Assembly (NCBI RefSeq): GCF_003574395.1
Contig: NZ_KZ984534.1
Location: 358-64,357, forward strand
Direction of reading: 5' to 3'
Origin: Tabrizicola thermarum
GTDB lineage: Bacteria > Pseudomonadota > Alphaproteobacteria > Rhodobacterales > Rhodobacteraceae
DNA: 64,000 nt
This document shows positions 8,412-17,481 of the stretch, in pieces. Position numbers and translations under genes: made by a program. Each line of letters starts with the position of its first letter. The stretch's first letter is position 1. The notes under the pieces were generated by a model. The model ran no database searches, was not told the DNA's origin, and saw only the letters and a program-made list of their open reading frames with translations.

Positions 8412-9614
8412 ATGATGCAGGTCGATGAACAGGCCCGGCGCGCGCGGTGGGCAGTGGCGGCGATGTTCCTGGCCAACGGCTTTGTCATGGGGGCCTGGGC
8501 GCCGCAGATCCCGCTTCTGATGCCGCGCCATGCGGTCGCCGAGTCGGCCCTGGGTCTTCTGATCCTGGTGCTGGGTCTGGGGGCAGTGACCGCCATGCTG
8601 TTTGCCGGGCGGCTGATCGGGCGCTTTGGCGGACGACGGGTGCTGTCCCTGTTCTCGCTGGCGCTGATCCCCGCGCTGCCGATGGTGGTCTTTTCGCCCA
8701 ACCTCTGGCTTCTGGCGCTGTTCATGGCGGTGTTCGGCGCGATGGCAGGCTGCATGGACGTGGCGATGAACGCGCAGGCCGTGGTGATCGAGCAGCGGCT
8801 GAACCGGGCGATCATGTCGTCCTCGCACGGGTTCTGGAGCCTTGGCGGCTTCGTCGGTGGCTCGTTCGGGGCCTGGGTCATCGCGCATTGGGGATCTGAG
8901 GTGCAATCGCTGCTGACCGCCGGAGTGGTCGCGGTGATCGTGATATCGGCCATGCCGTTCCTGCTGCCGGAAGAGCCGAAGCCCGTGGTGGTTGACGCGG
9001 CGCCCGCCCCCAGGACCAGGCTTTTCCCGAAGGACGTTCACGTCTGGCTGCTGGGCTTCCTCGCGCTGGCCTCGATGGTGCCCGAAGGGGCGGTGCTCGA
9101 CTGGGCGGCGATCTACATGCAGAAGGAACTCGGCTCGGATGTCTTCGTCTCGGGCCTGGGCTTCGCCCTCTTTGCCGGAGCCATGGCGCTGATGCGATTT
9201 CTGGGCGACACGGTGCGCAACCGGTTTGGCGCGGTGCGGACGCTGCGGATTTCGGGTTGGCTCGGAGCGGCGGGCATGATGGGCGGCGCGGTGGCGACGG
9301 AAAGCTGGATGGTGATCGTCAGTTTCTTCGTCGCGGGCCTCGGCATCGCCAACATGGTGCCGATCCTGTTCTCGGCGGCCGGAAACCACCCGCGCCTGCC
9401 CTCGGCCAGTGCGATTTCCATCGTCACGATGGTCGGATATTGCGGCATCCTGGTCGCGCCTTCGACCATCGGCTTCGTGGCCGAGCATTTCGGCTTCCGG
9501 CCGACCTATGCCGGTCTGTCGCTGGTGCTTGTCCTCGTGGTGCTGCTGGCGGCGCGGGCGGCGGATGCGGACGGGGCCAGATCGGTCGAGCCTGTGGGCG
9601 CAAAGGTCGCCTGA
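8412..9614 (+). CDS. Major facilitator superfamily transporter, YbjJ-like
   Basis: An inner-membrane secondary transporter of 400 residues with 12 predicted membrane segments in two halves. The segment GCMDVAMNAQAVVIEQRL followed by HGFWSLGGFVGG is the signature of the YbjJ-like branch of the MFS, distantly related to sugar and drug transporters; the substrate is unknown. The cytoplasmic loop between segments 2 and 3 has RLIGRFGGRR, the conserved MFS motif A. The start has two in-frame ATGs (8412 and 8415) behind GAGGGGCGG. The gene is monocistronic and converges on the DUF1993 gene with 6 bases between stop codons. Confidence 0.85.
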   Translation: MMQVDEQARRARWAVAAMFLANGFVMGAWAPQIPLLMPRHAVAESALGLLILVLGLGAVTAMLFAGRLIGRFGGRRVLSLFSLALIPALPMVVFSPNLWLLALFMAVFGAMAGCMDVAMNAQAVVIEQRLNRAIMSSSHGFWSLGGFVGGSFGAWVIAHWGSEVQSLLTAGVVAVIVISAMPFLLPEEPKPVVVDAAPAPRTRLFPKDVHVWLLGFLALASMVPEGAVLDWAAIYMQKELGSDVFVSGLGFALFAGAMALMRFLGDTVRNRFGAVRTLRISGWLGAAGMMGGAVATESWMVIVSFFVAGLGIANMVPILFSAAGNHPRLPSASAISIVTMVGYCGILVAPSTIGFVAEHFGFRPTYAGLSLVLVLVVLLAARAADADGARSVEPVGAKVA

Positions 9615-9620
9615 CGGACC

Positions 9621-10115
9621 CTACGGCGCGCCCATGTAGTCGCGCTTGCCAAGCTCCACCCCGTTCGCGCGCAGGATGTCATAAGCGGTGGTCAGGTGGA
9701 AGAAGAACTGCGGCAGGGTGTAGAAGGACAGGAATTCCTCCCCCTTCAGCACCATGTCGCGGCCCCCGGCCTTGAAATGGATGTCGCGGGTGTCGGCATG
9801 GGCGAAGTCTGCAGCCTGGAACGACCCCATGTAGCCCCGCGCGGCACTGATGCGGTCCTTCAGCTCGGCGAAGGTCGTCTCGGTGTCGGGAAAACTCTTC
9901 GGCTCGACCCCCGCCAACCGGGCGGTGCCGCGGGTGGCGAAATCGCAGGCCAGCTGGACCTGACGGGTGAAGGAGAACATGTCGGGGAAAAGCCGGGCGG
10001 CAAGGATCACCTCGGGCTTGATCTTCCTGGCCTCGCAATGCGCCTCGGCCTTGTCGAGGATGGCGGAAAGGGCGGACAGGAAACGGTCGAAGACGGCGAC
10101 GGAACGGCGATGCAT
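9621..10115 (-). CDS. DUF1993 family protein
   Basis: A soluble 164-residue protein of the DUF1993 family, related to DinB-like four-helix bundles. Seen: the early helix RFLSALSAILDKAEAHCEARK, then ILAARLFPDMFSFTRQVQLACDF (cited in part: ARLFPDMF and RQVQLACD), and the C-terminal FYTLPQFFFHLTTAYDILRANG region typical of the family. Biochemical role unknown. The start at 10115 has AAAGGAGA at good spacing; an upstream in-frame start would add only seven residues. It is separated from argF, also on the minus strand, by a tandem hairpin terminator, so it is probably its own transcript. Confidence 0.85.
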   Translation of the reverse strand: MHRRSVAVFDRFLSALSAILDKAEAHCEARKIKPEVILAARLFPDMFSFTRQVQLACDFATRGTARLAGVEPKSFPDTETTFAELKDRISAARGYMGSFQAADFAHADTRDIHFKAGGRDMVLKGEEFLSFYTLPQFFFHLTTAYDILRANGVELGKRDYMGAP

Positions 10116-10186
10116 GGGGGGTCTCCTTTCCGGCACAGGCTCGGAACTACCGGTGCCTCTGTCAAGCCATCGGCAGGGTCTGGGGG

Positions 10187-10232
10187 CGGAATTCGACGCG
10201 AATTCCGGCCCGGTTTCCGGGTCGGAAACCGG
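10187..10232 (-). terminator. Tandem double hairpin after argF
   Basis: Two perfect stems in a row: CGGAATTCG / CGAATTCCG (10187-10195 with 10199-10207, 3-base loop) and CCGGTTTCCG / CGGAAACCGG (10210-10219 with 10223-10232, 3-base loop). They lie 22 bases downstream of the argF stop and likely end the argD-argF transcript. There is no T-run, so termination could be rho-assisted or the hairpins may protect the 3' end. Confidence 0.65.
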
Positions 10233-10253
10233 CGTCGCATCAATTGGCGCGCG

Positions 10254-11180
10254 TCAGACCCCGAGGCACCAGCGCATGATGGCCTTCTGCGCGTGCAGGC
10301 GGTTTTCGGCCTCGTCGAAGATCACCGAATGGGGACCGTCCATCACCGCACTCGTCGCCTCGTCGTTGCGATGCGCGGGCAGGCAATGCATGAACAGCGC
10401 GTCGGGCCTGGCGCGGCTCATCAATTGTTCGTTCACCTGATAGGGGCGCAGCTGGTTGTGACGGCGTTCCTTGGCGCTTTCGGGATCGTGCATCGACACC
10501 CAGGTGTCGGTGACCACCAGATCGGCGCCTTCGACAGCCGTAAAGGGGTCGCGCTGGATGGTGACCTTGGAGCCCTTGTCGCGGGCGAACTGGACGAACT
10601 TCTCTTCGGGGTCCAGCGTTTCGGGGCCGGTGAAGGTGAAATCGAACCCGAACTGGCCCGCCGCGTGCAGAAAGCTGGCGCAGACGTTGTTGCCGTCGCC
10701 GCACCAGACCACCTTTTTCCCTGCGATGGGCCCGCGCTGTTCCTCATAGGTCATGACGTCGGCCATGATCTGGCAGGGATGGGTCCGGTTAGTCAGGCCG
10801 TTGATGACCGGGACCGTGGCATGTTCGGCCATTTCCAGAAGCGTCGCCTCCTCGAAGGTGCGGATCATGATGAGGTCCACATAGCGCGACAGGACGCGGG
10901 CGGTGTCGGCAATCGTCTCGCCGTGACCCAGCTGCATTTCCTTGCCGGACAGCACCATGGTCTCGCCGCCCATCTGGCGCACGCCCACGTCGAAGGACAC
11001 GCGGGTGCGGGTCGAGGGTTTCTCGAAGATCAGCGCGACCATGTGGCCCTTCAGGGGCTGCTCGTCATCGGGCGCGCCTTTCGGGCGACCGTTCCGCGCG
11101 GTCTTCATCGCCTGGGCGCTGTCGATCATGGCCCGCAGCTGGGCGGGGTCGGTCTTGTGGATGTCGAGGAAGTGGTTCAT
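10254..11180 (-). CDS. argF: Ornithine carbamoyltransferase
   Basis: Cytoplasmic enzyme of arginine biosynthesis: ornithine plus carbamoyl phosphate gives citrulline. The 308-residue protein contains the carbamoyl-phosphate loop FEKPSTRTR (STRTR at 56-60), [11 protein letters not shown] for binding in the domain interface, [16 protein letters not shown] (the SMG-like ornithine loop region), and HCLPAHR near the C-terminus. It is the second gene of an argD-argF operon, 80 bases after argD; that gap contains a Rhodobacterales-type dispersed repeat. The Shine-Dalgarno is weak. Confidence 0.97.
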   Translation of the reverse strand: MNHFLDIHKTDPAQLRAMIDSAQAMKTARNGRPKGAPDDEQPLKGHMVALIFEKPSTRTRVSFDVGVRQMGGETMVLSGKEMQLGHGETIADTARVLSRYVDLIMIRTFEEATLLEMAEHATVPVINGLTNRTHPCQIMADVMTYEEQRGPIAGKKVVWCGDGNNVCASFLHAAGQFGFDFTFTGPETLDPEEKFVQFARDKGSKVTIQRDPFTAVEGADLVVTDTWVSMHDPESAKERRHNQLRPYQVNEQLMSRARPDALFMHCLPAHRNDEATSAVMDGPHSVIFDEAENRLHAQKAIMRWCLGV

Positions 11181-11222
11181 GGCGTTTCGCTTCTTGGCTC
11201 CGGTCGGACCGGGGGTTTCACA

Positions 11223-11258
11223 CCCCCGGACCCCCGTGGAGTATTTGGAAAAAGAGCA
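11223..11258. repeat. Dispersed GAGTATTTGG repeat between argD and argF
   Basis: A 36-base sequence consisting of CCCCCGGACCCCCG, then TGGAGTATTTGG, then AAAAAGAGCA. The inverse copy at 32760-32795 matches it at nearly every position. Both copies are between genes of one operon or gene pair. I believe this is an abundant intergenic motif in Rhodobacteraceae; its function is unknown. Confidence 0.7.
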
Positions 11259-11260
11259 GG

Positions 11261-12451
11261 TCAGGCGGCCTTTTCAAGGGTCGTGGCGGCCTGGTCGAGG
11301 CGGGTGAGCGCCTCGGCGATGTCGGCGTCGGGGATGTTCAGCGCGGGCAGCAGGCGCAGGACGTTGTCGGCGGCGGCGACGGTCAGCACGCCGGCCTCGT
11401 AGCCCGCCTTCACCACGTCTGCCGGGGCGGGCTTGCATTTCAGGCCCAGCATCAGGCCCTCGCCCCGGACGGCCTCGAACACCTGCGGGTGGCGGGCGAC
11501 GAGGGATTCGAGGCCCTGGCGCATGAGGGCGCCCTTGCGGGCCACCTCGGCCAGGAAGGCAGGGTCGGAGATCAGTTCGACGACCTTGGCACCCACCGCA
11601 CAGCCCAGGGGATTGCCGCCGTAGGTCGAGCCGTGAGTGCCCGCCGTCATGCCGGAGGCGGCGCGTTCGGTGGCCAGCACCGCGCCCAGCGGGAAGCCGC
11701 CGCCGATGCCCTTGGCGACCATCATGATGTCCGGCGTGACGCCCGCCCATTCATGCGCGAACAGGCGCCCCGTGCGGCCCATGCCGCATTGCACCTCGTC
11801 GAAGATCAGAAGGGTGCCGGTCTGGTCGCAAAGGTCGCGCAGGCCCTTCAGGCACTGGTCGGGGACCACGCGGATGCCGCCTTCGCCCTGGATCGGCTCG
11901 ACGATCACCGCGCAGGTCTTGTCGGTGATGGCAGCGCGGATGGCAGCGTGATCCTCGTCCGAGGTCGGCCATTTCAGATGCCTGAAGCCGGGCATCAGCG
12001 GGCCGAAGCCCTTGACCATCTTCTCCGACCCCGCCGCCGCGATGGCACCTGTGGAGCGGCCGTGGAAGGCGCCCTCGAAGGCGACGATCTCGATCCGTTC
12101 GGGGTGGCCCGCGTCGTAATGGTGCTTGCGCGCCATCTTGATCGCCAGCTCGGCCGTTTCGGTGCCCGAGTTGGTGAAGAAGACGGTATCGGCGAAGCTG
12201 TTTTCCGTCAGCAGCCGCGCCAACCGCTCCTGTTCGGGGATCGTGTAGACGTTCGAGACGTGCCAGAGCTTCTGCGCCTGATCCGTCAGGGTCTGCACCA
12301 GCGCCGGATGCGCGTGGCCCAGCGCGTTCACCGCGATGCCCGAGCCGAGGTCCAGATATCGGTGGCCGTCCTCGGCGATCAGCCAGCTGCCCTCGCCCTT
12401 CACGAAGGACAGGGGCGCGCGGTTGTAGGTCGGCAGGACGGAGGGGATCAT
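11261..12451 (-). CDS. argD: Acetylornithine aminotransferase
   Basis: PLP-dependent class III aminotransferase, step 4 of arginine biosynthesis (N-acetylglutamate semialdehyde to N-acetylornithine); many ArgD proteins also act on succinyl-diaminopimelate. The 396-residue protein has the cofactor-binding NSGTETAE, the FHGRSTGA loop, [13 protein letters not shown] with the pyridine-ring aspartate, and [13 protein letters not shown] carrying the Schiff-base lysine. The start at 12451 was chosen over an upstream in-frame codon by family length and GAAGGACC. It is the first gene of argD-argF. Confidence 0.96.
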   Translation of the reverse strand: MIPSVLPTYNRAPLSFVKGEGSWLIAEDGHRYLDLGSGIAVNALGHAHPALVQTLTDQAQKLWHVSNVYTIPEQERLARLLTENSFADTVFFTNSGTETAELAIKMARKHHYDAGHPERIEIVAFEGAFHGRSTGAIAAAGSEKMVKGFGPLMPGFRHLKWPTSDEDHAAIRAAITDKTCAVIVEPIQGEGGIRVVPDQCLKGLRDLCDQTGTLLIFDEVQCGMGRTGRLFAHEWAGVTPDIMMVAKGIGGGFPLGAVLATERAASGMTAGTHGSTYGGNPLGCAVGAKVVELISDPAFLAEVARKGALMRQGLESLVARHPQVFEAVRGEGLMLGLKCKPAPADVVKAGYEAGVLTVAAADNVLRLLPALNIPDADIAEALTRLDQAATTLEKAA

Positions 12452-12800
12452 GGAACGGGGTCCTTCGTGTGAAAGCCAATGGGTGCCCGAGGGCTGGCCG
12501 TGTGTCAACGTGGGGAAGGAATGGCGCGGGGGCGCGCACGGGACGGCAGGACAGGCTTCAGACGCGGCGAAGTCGGCGCGAAGCGGGGGTGCGATGGGGT
12601 CCAGCGGTCATGCCGGGCGGCATAGCGGGAATGTGACCCCCGGTAAAGCGGATTTCTGCGGGTCCGGGGTCTGGCCCGGCATTCTGCAGATTTTCGCTGG
12701 AAATGACCTGTAAACGCTGGCAAGGCAGAATGGGGAGAGGCGGGGGCGCACAAGACCTGCGCAAGACTGGCCGACGAGAAGCCGAGGATCCGGTACAGGT
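12452..12800. other. Divergent intergenic region argD / Hint protein
   Basis: 349 bases between divergent genes with no supportable gene; open frames are compositionally odd and match nothing. It must carry the argD promoter and that of the Hint-domain gene. No obvious ARG-box-like palindrome, riboswitch or terminator was recognised. Confidence 0.4.
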
Positions 12801-13736
12801 ATGAGTGCACCGCGCATCACTGTCAGCGTCTTTGCGCTGGACCAGTTGCTGCTGCCGAAGGCCGCAGGGGCGAAGGGCTGGTCCGCCCGCCTGGCCGAAG
12901 CCACTCCGCGTCTGATCCCAGGCGCCCTGCCATGCACTCTTTGCCTTGCCGACGGACCCGAGGGCCTGACCCTTGCGAGCCCGGTGGTGCTGTCGGGGAC
13001 AACCTGGGAGACGGGCAGCAAGGCACAGATCGAATCGGTGCCGCGCCACCGCGGGTTGTATCTGGTGCGGATCGGGGGCAAGCCCGCGGCTCTGGCATGT
13101 GACGACACCTGGGTCGAGGGGGACATCCCCGCGCCGGACCGGCCCGAGGCGCCCGAGGCGCTGGCGGCCTATGCTGCGGAGACACTGATCGACACGCCGG
13201 ACGGGCCAAGACCTGCCGGCAGTCTGGTGGCCGGCGACCTGATCACGACATTGGCCAATGGCTCGCGCCCCCTGCGCTGGGTCGGGCGGCGGGCGGTCAC
13301 TGCGCTGGACCTGCTGGCGCATCCCGGACTGCGCCCGGTGGAATTCGCGCCGGGGACCATCGGCAACGACCGGCCGCTCGTCGTGTCGCCGCAGCAGCGG
13401 ATGCTGATCGACGACTGGCGGGCGGCAGTCTATTTCGGCGAGGACCAGGTGCTGGTCTCGGCTCAGGCGCTGGTCGATGACCACGGTGCGCGGCTGGTGC
13501 TGCCCGAGGCGGGACTCGACTATGTGATCCTCCTGTGCGACCGGCATGAGGTCCTGCTGGCCGAAGGGGCCTTGTCGGAAAGCTTTCATCCCGGGCCGAC
13601 GGGCCTTGCCGGGCTGACCAGGGCCGAGCGGGCGGCTCTCGCCGATGCGGTGCCGGAAGGCGACCTGATCCGGCGGCGCGCGGCCTTTCCCATCGTCCGC
13701 AATGCCGAGGCGCGGGCCTTGCGGTTGCAGGGTTAG
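12801..13736 (+). CDS. Hint (hedgehog/intein) domain protein lacking the catalytic cysteine
   Basis: A 311-residue protein. Residues about 1-120 match no family I recognise. From about 130 it has the Hint_2 pattern: TLIDTPDGPRPAGSLVAGDLITT, RPLRWVGRR, FAPGTIGNDRPLVVSPQQRMLI (cited in parts) and the LVPEAGLDYVILLCDRHEVLLAEG region, as in many Rhodobacteraceae Hint proteins that cleave themselves from secreted hosts. In active members the domain opens with Cys (CFTPGT-like); here the equivalent position reads AAETLIDTP, with no cysteine, so autocleavage by the usual thioester is unlikely. Function unknown. Convergent with the serine hydrolase, 5 bases apart. Confidence 0.78.
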   Translation: MSAPRITVSVFALDQLLLPKAAGAKGWSARLAEATPRLIPGALPCTLCLADGPEGLTLASPVVLSGTTWETGSKAQIESVPRHRGLYLVRIGGKPAALACDDTWVEGDIPAPDRPEAPEALAAYAAETLIDTPDGPRPAGSLVAGDLITTLANGSRPLRWVGRRAVTALDLLAHPGLRPVEFAPGTIGNDRPLVVSPQQRMLIDDWRAAVYFGEDQVLVSAQALVDDHGARLVLPEAGLDYVILLCDRHEVLLAEGALSESFHPGPTGLAGLTRAERAALADAVPEGDLIRRRAAFPIVRNAEARALRLQG

Positions 13737-13741
13737 GGGCC

Positions 13742-14881
13742 TCAGCGACCAGCGCAGATCCCGGTCAGCATGGCAATGACGGGCGGATACCAGTCCGGGT
13801 CAAAGCCATGCGCGTCCTGCAGGACCGACAGGAAGCAGGCGACGCGGCCCGTCTCGGGGTTCGCCACCAGATACTGCCCGCCATAGCCCCCGTGCCCGAC
13901 CCAGGTGCCATCGGTGTTGGTCTGGTTCGAATAGTGCAGCCGGTCGCGCGGGGCAGGCATCGGGACGCCGCCCTTCAGGGTCCGGTCCAGAAACGCGGCC
14001 GAACCGAAGGCGGCGCCGTTCACCCCCTGTCCCCTGCGGGCGAAAAGCGCGCCATAGCGGCAAAGGTCGCGCGCCGTCAGGCAAAGCCCGGCCGAGAAGA
14101 TCGGCGTGCCCGCCCGGTCCGAGCCCATGTGCAGCACGCCCTCGACGCCCGCCGCATCGGCAAGGTCCGCAACCCAGGCCCGCAGGGGCCGCCCGCCCCG
14201 CGCCAGGGCCGCCTGCATCAGGACATCGGTATTGGCGCTTTTGTACAGGCTCGCGCCGCTGCGGTTGACCGTGTCCGATGCGCCCGGCGCCAGGCCGATC
14301 CCGGCCAGAAGCTCGACCATCAACGGCTCGCGACCCTCCGGCAATCGCATCCCCATTGCCACCTCGTGCTGGAAGACGGTGGTGTGCGGGTCGGTGTAAT
14401 CCTCGTTGAAACCGTTCTGGACGTTCATGTCCAGGATGTCCTGGATCCGGGCCGCCTGATAGCCCGGGCCGATCCAGGGCAGGATCTCGCCCATCGGCTG
14501 GTCGAGGTCCAGCAGACCATCCTCCCACAGCCGCCCGACGATCAGGTTCGCGGTCATCTTGGTGATCGACATGATCGCATGTGGCTGATCGGGGCCGAAA
14601 TCCGGGGCATAGGCCTCGAACAGAAGCCGGTTGCCCTCGGTCACCGCCATGGCCGAGAACCAGGGGCTGGTGGTCAGCCGCTGCACATCCTCGCGCGCCG
14701 CGATCGCGGGGTCGGCGTCGGGCCGCAGGTCCAGCACCGAGGCCGCGCGGAAGGTCTGGGTGTAGCGGGCGATCCGGTGCAGGTGGTGGAACCCCTGCCG
14801 ACGATGCGCGGGGCTGTTCCAGCGCGGATGCAGGTCGGGACCGACGGTCAGGTCGGGATTGGGATGGACAGTCAGAGGCAT
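13742..14881 (-). CDS. Serine hydrolase of the class C beta-lactamase fold
   Basis: A 379-residue protein of the beta-lactamase/esterase superfamily. Seen: SITK (S105, K108) as the S-x-x-K nucleophile motif; YKSAN, a plausible Tyr motif; and WVGHGGYGGQ near the C-terminus, the HGG equivalent of KTG. The 6-aminohexanoate hydrolase/EstB-like branch is the likeliest place, but the substrate cannot be told. No signal peptide is evident, suggesting a cytoplasmic enzyme. The start at 14881 has AAAGGAG at seven bases. Upstream in-frame sequence to 15259 is non-coding. Confidence 0.85.
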   Translation of the reverse strand: MPLTVHPNPDLTVGPDLHPRWNSPAHRRQGFHHLHRIARYTQTFRAASVLDLRPDADPAIAAREDVQRLTTSPWFSAMAVTEGNRLLFEAYAPDFGPDQPHAIMSITKMTANLIVGRLWEDGLLDLDQPMGEILPWIGPGYQAARIQDILDMNVQNGFNEDYTDPHTTVFQHEVAMGMRLPEGREPLMVELLAGIGLAPGASDTVNRSGASLYKSANTDVLMQAALARGGRPLRAWVADLADAAGVEGVLHMGSDRAGTPIFSAGLCLTARDLCRYGALFARRGQGVNGAAFGSAAFLDRTLKGGVPMPAPRDRLHYSNQTNTDGTWVGHGGYGGQYLVANPETGRVACFLSVLQDAHGFDPDWYPPVIAMLTGICAGR

Positions 14882-15136
14882 CGAGAACTCCTTTGCCAAA
14901 GGGTAGGCCGAGGCGGGAGGGGCGCAAGTCAGGCAAACCCCCCGCCTCAGGCCCCCCACCTCGCCCTGGGCCGGGCCAGACTGATCGGGCCCGGAGTCGG
15001 CAGGATGACAGGGGCCGCCCCCCGGCCACGGGACGCGGGCGCAAACAGCGATCGGCAACGCCGAAGTCAGCCGCCCTTGCGGCCCCCCGTCCCGAACGGA
15101 TAGAATGGCGCGGCAATCAGACAGGCGGAGAACGGG

Positions 15137-15733
15137 ATGTCCTGGACGGACGAGCGGGTCGAGACGCTCAAGCGCATGTGGAACGAGGGCCAGTCGGCCA
15201 GCCAGATCGCCAAGGAGCTGGGCGGTGTCACCCGCAACGCGGTGATCGGCAAGGTGCACCGGCTGGGCCTGTCGAACCGCGTCGGCAAGGAAGAGGAGGA
15301 GGAGGCGACTTCAACCCCTGCACCGGTCGCCGCTGCCAAGCCCGAGCCCGCAGCCCGCCCCGACCCCGCCCCACGGGCCGAGGCTCCGCGCCAGGCCGCC
15401 CCGGCCGCGCCTGCTGCGGCACCCTCCTCGAACGTGACCCCCCTGCCCGTGCGCAAGGCGATCATCCCGGCGGGCCAGCCCCTGCCGCCGCAGCCCAGCC
15501 TGAACGAGATCAGCCCCGAGGCGCTGGCCTCGGTCCGCGAGGTGGAAAAGCGCGCGCGCAAGCTGACGCTGATGGAACTGACCGAACGCACCTGCAAATG
15601 GCCGATCGGCGACCCCGCGACCGACGATTTCTGGTTCTGCGGCCTGCCCTCGCTGCCCGGCAAACCCTATTGCGAGGCGCATGTCGGCGTGGCCTTCCAG
15701 CCGATGAGCGCCCGGCGCGACCGCCGCCGCTAG
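15137..15733 (+). CDS. gcrA: Cell-cycle regulator GcrA
   Basis: Alphaproteobacterial sigma-70 cofactor that stimulates promoters carrying methylated GANTC sites. The 198-residue protein has the invariant N-terminal helix-turn-helix MSWTDERVETLKRMW and GVTRNAVIGKVHRLGL, a long Ala/Pro linker (about 55-110), and a C-terminal cysteine-containing RNA-polymerase-binding domain with CKWPIGDP, FWFCG and PYCEAH. The linker is of the usual variable kind. A single GAGTC occurs upstream at 14994-14998, a possible CcrM target near its own promoter. The gene is monocistronic as far as can be seen. Confidence 0.96.
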   Translation: MSWTDERVETLKRMWNEGQSASQIAKELGGVTRNAVIGKVHRLGLSNRVGKEEEEEATSTPAPVAAAKPEPAARPDPAPRAEAPRQAAPAAPAAAPSSNVTPLPVRKAIIPAGQPLPPQPSLNEISPEALASVREVEKRARKLTLMELTERTCKWPIGDPATDDFWFCGLPSLPGKPYCEAHVGVAFQPMSARRDRRR

Positions 15734-15836
15734 CGGGCCGCCCGGGTCCCTCGACCACAGGCCGGGCGGACGGGGTTGACCCGGCCCCGGCCAGGTGCCC
15801 AGCTTCTCGCGGACCCCCGCCACCGGAGTATCGCCG

Positions 15837-16424
15837 ATGCCCGCACCCACCGCCGATACCCTTGCCGCCGCCGCCAGGGCCGCAAGCGGCAAGGGACTGC
15901 CCCCCGTGCATCTGTGGAACCCGCCCTTCTGCGGCGACATCGACATGCGCATCGCCCGGGACGGGACCTGGTTCTACCTCGGCACTCCCATCGGCCGGGC
16001 GCCGCTGGTCAAGCTCTTCTCCTCGATTCTCCGGCGCGAAGGCGACGACTACTTTCTCGTCACCCCGGTCGAGAAAGTCGGGATCAAGGTCGACGATGCC
16101 CCCCTGCTGGCGCAGGACTTCGACGTCACGGGCACGGGCCGCGACCAGACCCTGACCTTCACCACCAGGACCGAGGACGTGGCCGTGCTCGGCCCCGACC
16201 ATCCCCTGCGCATCGAACGCGATCCGGTCACGGGCGAACCTTCGCCCTACATCCTGATCCGCAGCAATCTCTGGGCGCGGATCGACCGGAAATCCTTCTA
16301 CCGGCTGATCGATCTCTGTTGCCATCACGACCACGAAGGGCAAAGGTGGTTCGGCCTGTGGTCCTCGGGGCAGTTCTTCCCGGTCATCCTGTCGGCCGAA
16401 TTGCCTAACCCGGAAATGCCCTGA
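15837..16424 (+). CDS. DUF1285 family protein
   Basis: A 195-residue cytoplasmic protein of the DUF1285 family. Recognisable are the N-terminal NPPFCGDIDMRIARDGTWFYLGTPIGR block (cited in part: CGDIDMRI, GTPIGR), a central FLVTPVEKVGIKVDDAP and the C-terminal ESGEPSPYIL-like region (here TGEPSPYILIRSNLWARI). The family is found next to MoxR/DUF58 genes in many alphaproteobacteria; here it is next to an Hyi-type isomerase, 5 bases ahead of it, so the two probably form one transcript. No enzymatic activity is known. Start chosen by CCGGAG. Confidence 0.85.
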   Translation: MPAPTADTLAAAARAASGKGLPPVHLWNPPFCGDIDMRIARDGTWFYLGTPIGRAPLVKLFSSILRREGDDYFLVTPVEKVGIKVDDAPLLAQDFDVTGTGRDQTLTFTTRTEDVAVLGPDHPLRIERDPVTGEPSPYILIRSNLWARIDRKSFYRLIDLCCHHDHEGQRWFGLWSSGQFFPVILSAELPNPEMP

Positions 16425-16429
16425 TCGAC

Positions 16430-17209
16430 ATGCCCCGCTTCGCCGCCAATCTGACCTACCTCTTCACCGAAGTCCCGATGCTCGACCGCCCCGACTGGGC
16501 GGCACGCTGTGGCTTTGACGGGGTCGAGGTGCTGTTTCCCTACGACCAGCCGATGGCAGATTGGGAGCGCGCGCTGAACGGCATCCCGCTGGCTCTCATC
16601 AACACGCCGCCGGGCGACTGGGCCAGCGGCGACCGCGGTTTCGCCGCCGTCCCGGGAATGGAGTTGCGCTTCCGTGACAGCTTTCTGCGCGCCGCCGAAT
16701 ATGCGACCCGGCTGAACGCGGCTTCCGTCCATGTGATGGCGGGGGTCGCCAAGGGCCCGCAAGCCGAACAGGCCTATGTCGAGAACCTGTCCTGGGCCCT
16801 GGCCCAGGCGCCGGAGCTGTCGCTGACCATCGAGCCGCTCAATCCCGACGACATGCCGGGCTATTTCCTGAACGACTACGACGATGCGGCGCGCATTCTG
16901 GACGACATCGCCAATCCCCGGATCGGCATCCAGTTCGACCTCTGGCATGCCGCCCGGCTGCACGGCGATGCAGCCCAGGTCTGGCAGACGCATTGCCACC
17001 GGATCAGCCATGTCCAGATCTCCGGCTTCCCGGGCCGCAACGAACCGGGTGGAGGCGGCTTCTCGCTGCCCGATCTCTGCGATGCCGTCGATGCCCGGTT
17101 CCCCGACCTGTGGATCTCCGCTGAGTACCGCCCGGCCAAGGGCACAGCGCAGGGGCTCGGCTGGCTGACCGCGCTGAAATCGCGCGGGGCGCTGCTGATA
17201 GGCGGATAG
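16430..17209 (+). CDS. hyi: Hydroxypyruvate isomerase-like TIM-barrel protein
   Basis: A 259-residue xylose-isomerase-like TIM barrel. Hyi interconverts hydroxypyruvate and tartronate semialdehyde in glyoxylate metabolism. Seen: [14 protein letters not shown] at the start, [24 protein letters not shown] with a metal-binding Glu, [23 protein letters not shown] and ISAEYRPA with the last metal Glu. Length and motifs fit Hyi/OtnI. Because the urate cluster at 26-35 kb releases glyoxylate, this enzyme could act downstream in the same general pathway, but no gluconeogenic glyoxylate genes (gcl, glxR) are adjacent. Likely co-transcribed with the DUF1285 gene. Confidence 0.87.
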   Translation: MPRFAANLTYLFTEVPMLDRPDWAARCGFDGVEVLFPYDQPMADWERALNGIPLALINTPPGDWASGDRGFAAVPGMELRFRDSFLRAAEYATRLNAASVHVMAGVAKGPQAEQAYVENLSWALAQAPELSLTIEPLNPDDMPGYFLNDYDDAARILDDIANPRIGIQFDLWHAARLHGDAAQVWQTHCHRISHVQISGFPGRNEPGGGGFSLPDLCDAVDARFPDLWISAEYRPAKGTAQGLGWLTALKSRGALLIGG

Positions 17210-17295
17210 GCTGCGGCAGCCCCCCTCGCACGCCCTCTTGTGTCGCCCGCCCCTCGCCCGCTAAAAGGCAACCAAGCCAGCACAGGAAGCCACCC

Positions 17296-17481
17296 ATGCC
17301 GATCGAAGCACCGGAAACCCAAGTTGTCACCACCTGGAAAGTGGCCTGCGACGGGGGTGAAGGCGCCCTTGGCCATCCCCGCGTCTGGCTGACCATTCCG
17401 CGCGACACGGGCTGGGTCGAATGCGGCTATTGCGACAAGCGGTATGTCATCGACCGCGAGCACGCCCACGACGACCACTAG
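17296..17481 (+). CDS. CHCC zinc-finger protein (NDUFS6-like)
   Basis: A 61-residue protein with a Cys-His-Cys-Cys zinc site: C18, H27, C43 and C46, in the contexts VACDGG, GHPRV and [10 protein letters not shown]. It belongs to the zf-CHCC family, related to the NDUFS6 subunit of complex I, present across alphaproteobacteria. Role probably respiratory-complex related; direct evidence is lacking. The gene is short but clear by motif. Its stop codon overlaps the stop of the convergent, frameshifted cupin gene by two bases. Confidence 0.9.
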   Translation: MPIEAPETQVVTTWKVACDGGEGALGHPRVWLTIPRDTGWVECGYCDKRYVIDREHAHDDH

